64,000 bases of DNA from CALBPI01 sp039821605. GTDB lineage: Bacteria > Pseudomonadota > Gammaproteobacteria > Steroidobacterales > Woeseiaceae. Under the pieces are notes generated by a model. The model saw only the letters and a program-made list of their open reading frames with translations, did no database searches and was not told where the DNA came from. The stretch spans positions 310,001-374,000 of the forward strand of contig JBCBNV010000004.1 in the NCBI GenBank assembly GCA_039821605.1, given 5' to 3'. Shown here in pieces: positions 60,206 to 64,000 of this stretch (position 1 is the first letter of the stretch; every line of letters starts with the position of its first letter). The position numbers were made by a program, and so were the translations under genes.

Positions 60206-61605
60206 GACGCGTTCCAAAGCGGGCCAAGCGATGAATTCGCGCCCAGGACCGAGAGCGCCCTGCCGTCAAAGGTGCCAAACAGCTCGACACCATCGAGACC
60301 GTACAGGACCTCAGTCTGTTCGCCGTGAAGGCGCACACCCGTGTCAGTTTGCGGATCGACAGCCCAGAAGTTCGGTCCTTGGCGGACGACGTCGCAGCCC
60401 CTGAATCCCATGGGCCAGGCAGGTAGCCAGGGGTTGGTCGCGAGCTGTGCGTCATAGCGCGAGAGAGCATCAGCCAGCGTGTGTCTCGGCTTGGGCAGCC
60501 CAGGCGCCGGCTGCAAGGCTTCCTGCGACACAATCACGGCGCGCAGCGGTGTGCTCGACGGGTAGTACACGAGCTCGGCGGACAACTGACTGCCCGCCTC
60601 GAGACCTGGACCTGCGCTCGACGCCGTCGCCGCGGGTACGAAGTCGAGCAGCAGCGCAAACCGAAGCGAGCCATGGCCGTCGACAGTCGCGAGAAAAGTC
60701 TCAAAGCGCACGAGCCTGTCGGCCTGCGATTCATGACGCGTGCTGATGACTGTCCAGTCAGCCTGGAGATGCTCGGCCTCGTTGTCGGCTAGCAGCGCCT
60801 CGCGGGTGACGGTCCAGCCCACCAGGTTGCGAATGTCGGCGACGAGCGGCGCGTCGAGCTCGGCCTGGCGTCGGTACGCTTCAGCGAGCAGATGCAGTCC
60901 GCCGAGTGTTTCGAGTAACACATCGTAGCGATGCGCATCGGTGGCCTTGGAATATTTGGCAGGCAACTGTTCGACGATACCGGCGAGTCCGCCGGCTTTG
61001 GCGTCGACGAGACGCTGAGCCATGAGTTGGCATTGCTCGGTCGCCTGGGGTCCGAATGCGCCGAAACCACGGTGCAGTTGGTCGCCGATCCAGGTGTCCA
61101 TTTCCTCGAGGCCCTGCAGGATGCTCTTCTCGCGGGCCTTCCTCACGCGCTCGCGTTGCCGCTTGGCCTGCTCCGGGTCCTTCGGTTTGCTCTTGGTCTC
61201 CGTGGCCGCAACCGACTTGGGCTCCGACGCCTTGGGATCCGCTTCACCCGACGGCGCGGTGCGCCGGCGACGCCCTTGCCACTCGGTCACCCATTCGGGG
61301 ACCTCGGCGACCGCGAAATCGTCGCCGCCGTCGGCGAAGAACCACATGAGTGCTATGGCGTGCTTGCAGGGGAACTTGCGAGAGGGGCACGAACACTTCG
61401 CGCCCAGGTCCGAAACTTCGACGGCGACCCGGTAGGCGCTCGCGCCCGACCCCTGGCAAGCGCCCCAGATCAGCGTGCCCTCAGCGTCGCGTTCGCGCGC
61501 TGGCCATTTGGCAGGGTTCAGAAGTTTGCGGGCGGCATTCAATGACGCCTGGTCGGGTGCGGCCGCCTCGATCCTTGAGATTGTGATATCCGTCGATACC
61601 GGCAC
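60202..61605 (-). CDS. SWIM zinc-finger protein
   Basis: The 467-residue protein begins at GTG 61605 and has a SWIM finger at C71-x-C73 and C80-x-H82 (CSCPSRKFPCKH). A basic, Lys/Glu-rich linker follows (KSKPKDPEQAKRQRERVRKAREKSILQGLEEMD), then a helical and beta-rich C-terminal region. SWIM fingers bind DNA or proteins. It is the first gene of the five-gene operon; the stop overlaps the DUF5691 start. Its role may be target recognition for the set (inference). Confidence 0.9.
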   Translation of the reverse strand: MPVSTDITISRIEAAAPDQASLNAARKLLNPAKWPARERDAEGTLIWGACQGSGASAYRVAVEVSDLGAKCSCPSRKFPCKHAIALMWFFADGGDDFAVAEVPEWVTEWQGRRRRTAPSGEADPKASEPKSVAATETKSKPKDPEQAKRQRERVRKAREKSILQGLEEMDTWIGDQLHRGFGAFGPQATEQCQLMAQRLVDAKAGGLAGIVEQLPAKYSKATDAHRYDVLLETLGGLHLLAEAYRRQAELDAPLVADIRNLVGWTVTREALLADNEAEHLQADWTVISTRHESQADRLVRFETFLATVDGHGSLRFALLLDFVPAATASSAGPGLEAGSQLSAELVYYPSSTPLRAVIVSQEALQPAPGLPKPRHTLADALSRYDAQLATNPWLPAWPMGFRGCDVVRQGPNFWAVDPQTDTGVRLHGEQTEVLYGLDGVELFGTFDGRALSVLGANSSLGPLWNAS

Positions 61606-61652
61606 GCTGACGAGCCCTGCAAGGTGTGCTCGGATGGTAGCAGAGCGCGGCG

Positions 61653-62264
61653 CTAGGTTTGGAACAACAACTTGAGGTATGCGTGGTACTGCATGAGCTG
61701 GCGCGGCAGCAGGTCCTTGTTTTCCAGGCAGCGCGACAACAGGATGCCGCCCTCGATGACGCTGGTGAGCATGTCGGCCAGAGCTTCGACGGATTGCTCA
61801 GAGCGCATGGGATACAGGGCCGCGACTTTTTCGAGCTGGTTTGCAAACAGGGTGCGCCAGGACAAGACGCCGTCCGCTGCAAGCTCACGGACGTCGGCGT
61901 CGAGTTGATTTGACTCATAGGTGAAGGTCGCGACGAGACAGCCGGGGTGCGTCGTCGGCAGCTCTGCCATCTGCTCAGCCAGCAGCTTCACAAAGATGAG
62001 CATTTGCTGCAGCGGGTCGTCGGTCAGCTCGTAGGCGCGCTCGAACAGGCCATTGAAGAACACGTCGTCCTGGTCCAGGTAGCGCATCACAAGGTGCTTG
62101 GCGAGGTCGTTCTTGCCGTCGAAGTGGTAGAAGAAGCCGCCCTTCGTGATGCCCGACTCGCCGATGATCTGGTCGATCGATGTCCCCGAGTAGCCGTTGC
62201 TCAGGATCAGCGACTCGGCCGTCGAGAGAATTGATTCGCGGGTGCGTTCGCCTTTTGTGGGCAT
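61653..62264 (-). CDS. TetR/AcrR family transcriptional regulator
   Basis: The 203-residue protein has the N-terminal HTH: RESILSTAESLILSNGYSGTSIDQIIGESGITKGGFFYHFDGKNDLA. A C-terminal ligand-binding part follows (LQQMLIFVKLLAEQMAELP, HPGCLVATFTYESNQ). It is divergent from a fatty-acid hydroxylase gene. It lies close to the start of the SWIM operon but transcribes towards it, with 47 bases between. It likely represses the hydroxylase or itself through sites in the intergenic region (see 62434..62447). Confidence 0.92.
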   Translation of the reverse strand: MPTKGERTRESILSTAESLILSNGYSGTSIDQIIGESGITKGGFFYHFDGKNDLAKHLVMRYLDQDDVFFNGLFERAYELTDDPLQQMLIFVKLLAEQMAELPTTHPGCLVATFTYESNQLDADVRELAADGVLSWRTLFANQLEKVAALYPMRSEQSVEALADMLTSVIEGGILLSRCLENKDLLPRQLMQYHAYLKLLFQT

Positions 62265-62433
62265 GATTACTGTACCTACCGTCTAGTTTTTTCGTGGCCG
62301 CTACGAGTGGCCGGTGCTCTCGTGTCCGAGCGGCATTGCAAGTTACTAATAGTAAACGGGAAACGCAGAAAAAACGAAAAAAGTACTGCGCGTCCACTAG
62401 ATCATTTCAGGGGGTAAACCTAGCATATTCCCA

Positions 62434-62447
62434 ACCAACTGGTCGGT
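62434..62447. promoter_or_regulatory. Candidate TetR operator
   Basis: ACCAACTGGTCGGT is an imperfect palindrome near the start of the hydroxylase gene. A related half-site (CTACCGTCTAG) lies near the regulator start at about 62277. TetR proteins bind such 14-18-bp palindromes. The call is only from shape and position. Confidence 0.3.
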
Positions 62448-62485
62448 CCCGAGAGGCCGTCCGAACACCGGAAAGGAGCCCCGAA

Positions 62486-63274
62486 ATGCCATCCCCCATC
62501 GAACTGATTCTGGACCCCATATCGCTCGGCGTGCTGGCGCTGTACGCCGCACTCATGCTGTGGGAAGGACTTGCGCCAGCCCGACGGCTGCCGACCATTC
62601 GCGGCTGGCACGCGCGCGCCCTCGTGTCGTTTGCCGCCTACTTTTTTCTCTCGTCCTATCTGCCGCTGCTCTGGGACGCGACGCTGGCGCGTTACCAGAT
62701 CGTCGACCTGAGTCACCTGGGCGCGGTGCCCGGTGCGATTGCAGGCCTGCTCGCCTACAACGCGCTGCTCTACGCCTGGCACCGTACGATGCACGCAAGC
62801 CCAACGCTCTGGCGCAGCTTCCACCAGATGCACCACAGCGCCGAGCGCATCGATACGTTTGGTGCGTTCTACTTCAGTCCGCTCGATATGATCGGCTTCA
62901 CCTTCATGGGCAGCCTCGCGCTGGCGCTGGGTGTCGGTCTGAGCGCAGATGCCATCACGCTGTTCCTGTTCGTTGCCATGTTCCTGGGCATCTTCCAACA
63001 CGCCAATGTGCGCACGCCGCGTTGGCTCGGCTACTTTGTGCAGCGACCCGAGAGCCATGCCGTGCACCACGCACGCGGTGTACATCGTTACAACTATGCT
63101 GACCTGCCTGTGTTCGACATGCTGTTTGGCACGTTCCGGAATCCGAAAGGCTATGAGCCCGCGGCGGGCTTCTACGACGGTGCCTCGGCGCGCGTGCGCG
63201 ACATGCTGTTGTGGCGTGACGTGTCCGAACCCGACGACTCGAGCGGCCTGTCCGGCGGGGAGGTGCGCTCATGA
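62486..63274 (+). CDS. Fatty acid hydroxylase / sterol desaturase family membrane protein
   Basis: The 262-residue protein has about four membrane helices. Histidine clusters are in HRTMH, HQMHHSAERID and HAVHHARGVHRYNYAD, the eight-His iron-site pattern of the fatty acid hydroxylase/sterol desaturase family. AAGGAG stands 7 bases before ATG 62486, which decides the start; upstream frame is not part of the gene. It likely introduces a hydroxyl or double bond in a lipid using a di-iron site. Its stop overlaps the GNAT start (ATGA). Control by the divergent TetR is likely. Confidence 0.92.
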   Translation: MPSPIELILDPISLGVLALYAALMLWEGLAPARRLPTIRGWHARALVSFAAYFFLSSYLPLLWDATLARYQIVDLSHLGAVPGAIAGLLAYNALLYAWHRTMHASPTLWRSFHQMHHSAERIDTFGAFYFSPLDMIGFTFMGSLALALGVGLSADAITLFLFVAMFLGIFQHANVRTPRWLGYFVQRPESHAVHHARGVHRYNYADLPVFDMLFGTFRNPKGYEPAAGFYDGASARVRDMLLWRDVSEPDDSSGLSGGEVRS

Positions 63275-63891
63275 TTGCGCCGGCCTCGCTGCGCGCGGGC
63301 GCCGAGTCGTTTCCCGCACCTTATCGGCGTGCGACGCCGTCGGACGACCACGAGATGGCCGAGCTTGTGAATTTCGCCGGTGAGGGTATGCCCGTGTACC
63401 TCTGGTCCGGCATCGCCGAAGACGGCGAGTCGGTGTGGGAAATCGGCCGCGCCCGGGCGCGTCGCGAGTCGGGAAGCTTCTCGTATCGCAACACGGTGGT
63501 GCGTGATGAGGGCGGGCGCGCCACAGCCGCGGTCATCGGCTATCCGCTGACGGCGGCGGCCGATCCATCCGACTACGACGACATGCCTCCCATGTTTGTC
63601 GCGCTGCAGCAGCTCGAGGACCTCGCGGTGGGCACCTGGTACGTCAACGTACTGGCGGCTTACCCTGAGCATCGCGGCAAGGGCTACGGCACGGCACTGC
63701 TCGACATCGCCGCACGTATCGCAAGGCAAAGCGGTTGCAGCGGGCTCAGCATCATCGTGTCCGACGCCAATACAGGCGCGCGACGGCTCTACGAACGTTG
63801 CGGTTACGTCGAGCGGGCGAGCCGGCCGATGGTCAAGGACGGTTGGGAGAATGAGGGTGAGCACTGGGTGTTGCTGGTTCGTCCGCTTTGA
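63271..63891 (+). CDS. GNAT family N-acetyltransferase
   Basis: The 206-residue protein has the GNAT core: WYVNVLAAYPEHRGKGYGTALLDIAARIARQSG (acetyl-CoA loop RGKGYG) and ARRLYERCGYVE. The N-terminal half has YRRATPSDDHEMAELVNFAGEG. Its ATG overlaps the hydroxylase stop (ATGA), so both are made from one transcript and may act on the same lipid or related substrate. No substrate can be named. The remaining 109 bases up to the right edge show no gene. Confidence 0.9.
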   Translation: MIAPASLRAGAESFPAPYRRATPSDDHEMAELVNFAGEGMPVYLWSGIAEDGESVWEIGRARARRESGSFSYRNTVVRDEGGRATAAVIGYPLTAAADPSDYDDMPPMFVALQQLEDLAVGTWYVNVLAAYPEHRGKGYGTALLDIAARIARQSGCSGLSIIVSDANTGARRLYERCGYVERASRPMVKDGWENEGEHWVLLVRPL

Positions 63892-64000
63892 AGCGTGCCG
63901 GCTGCGCAGCGGATCAGCCTACCCTCGCTGGGCGCCCCGCATCGTTCAAGAATGGTTGCGACGGTAGACCGCCGCGGCAGATTCGCCGACGCGACGAATG

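Noticed and set aside
63892..64000. Right edge of the window considered for a partial gene
   Set aside because: No frame in the last 109 bases shows a signal, motif or ribosome site that could support a call.

Overview
The window looks like chromosomal DNA from a high-GC, Gram-negative proteobacterium. A free-living, probably marine or soil gammaproteobacterium fits best. The reasons are the many lipoproteins and Sec/Tat signal peptides, a probable GlyGly-CTERM tail at the left edge, ECF sigma, TetR, LytTR and hybrid histidine kinase regulators, and a large set of hydrolases, glutathione transferases and Rieske oxygenases. No rRNA, tRNA, CRISPR array, phage block or transposase gene was seen. 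Species cannot be decided from sequence alone.

Layout. 1-13 kb: the 3' end of a secreted GlyGly-CTERM protein; a TPR hybrid sensor kinase; a DUF3667 zinc-ribbon membrane protein; a periplasmic TPR protein; an HTH/membrane-protein pair; an amidohydrolase with a VOC protein; a membrane-anchored hydrolase; a DUF1028 protein; and an ECF sigma factor coupled to a membrane partner. 12.7-18.3 kb: two clusters of a dispersed inverted-repeat element bracket a stretch that is visibly poorer in GC. It is full of orphan secreted, lipo- and small membrane proteins, including one resembling polymorphic toxin 44, plus a terminator, a long hairpin and a 148-bp inverted-repeat element.

18.3-25.3 kb: a metabolic block. 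An acyl-CoA ligase operon carries two ABM-type small monooxygenases. It is divergent from a Rieske ferredoxin and a Rieske oxygenase alpha subunit, followed by a GNAT, a membrane protein and two GSTs. 25.3-29.3 kb: a secreted subtilase whose reading frame continues for 122 codons past an in-frame TAG into GFLW-type repeats, with two perfect TGTGA-N6-TCACA (CRP-type) sites upstream. A heme-motif protein and a Vgb-like beta-propeller follow. 29.5-38.9 kb: lipoproteins, an esterase, a LytTR regulator, a CBS protein, two Sel1-like paralogs flanking a cytochrome c, several conserved hypotheticals and a frameshifted GNAT pseudogene.

39-47.9 kb: a compact run of methyltransferase, coiled-coil protein, FAD monooxygenase, decarboxylase/racemase-like protein and DUF1428 protein. 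A lipoprotein hydrolase overlapping a beta-lactamase-fold hydrolase, an EVE protein and a UbiA-type prenyltransferase follow. 48-54 kb: Tat-exported PhoX and a Tat-exported amidohydrolase diverge around four 11-bp-spaced GTGAC-type repeats (a Pho-box-like array). Each ends in a near-identical GGGCCCC terminator. katG follows.

54.2-61.6 kb: a tightly overlapped five-gene operon, SWIM zinc finger - DUF5691 - MoxR AAA+ ATPase - DUF5682 - VWA. It has the hallmarks of a dedicated but uncharacterised chaperone or conflict-type system and is the most interesting unit here. 61.6-63.9 kb: a TetR regulator divergent from a fatty-acid hydroxylase/sterol desaturase family protein coupled to a GNAT acetyltransferase.
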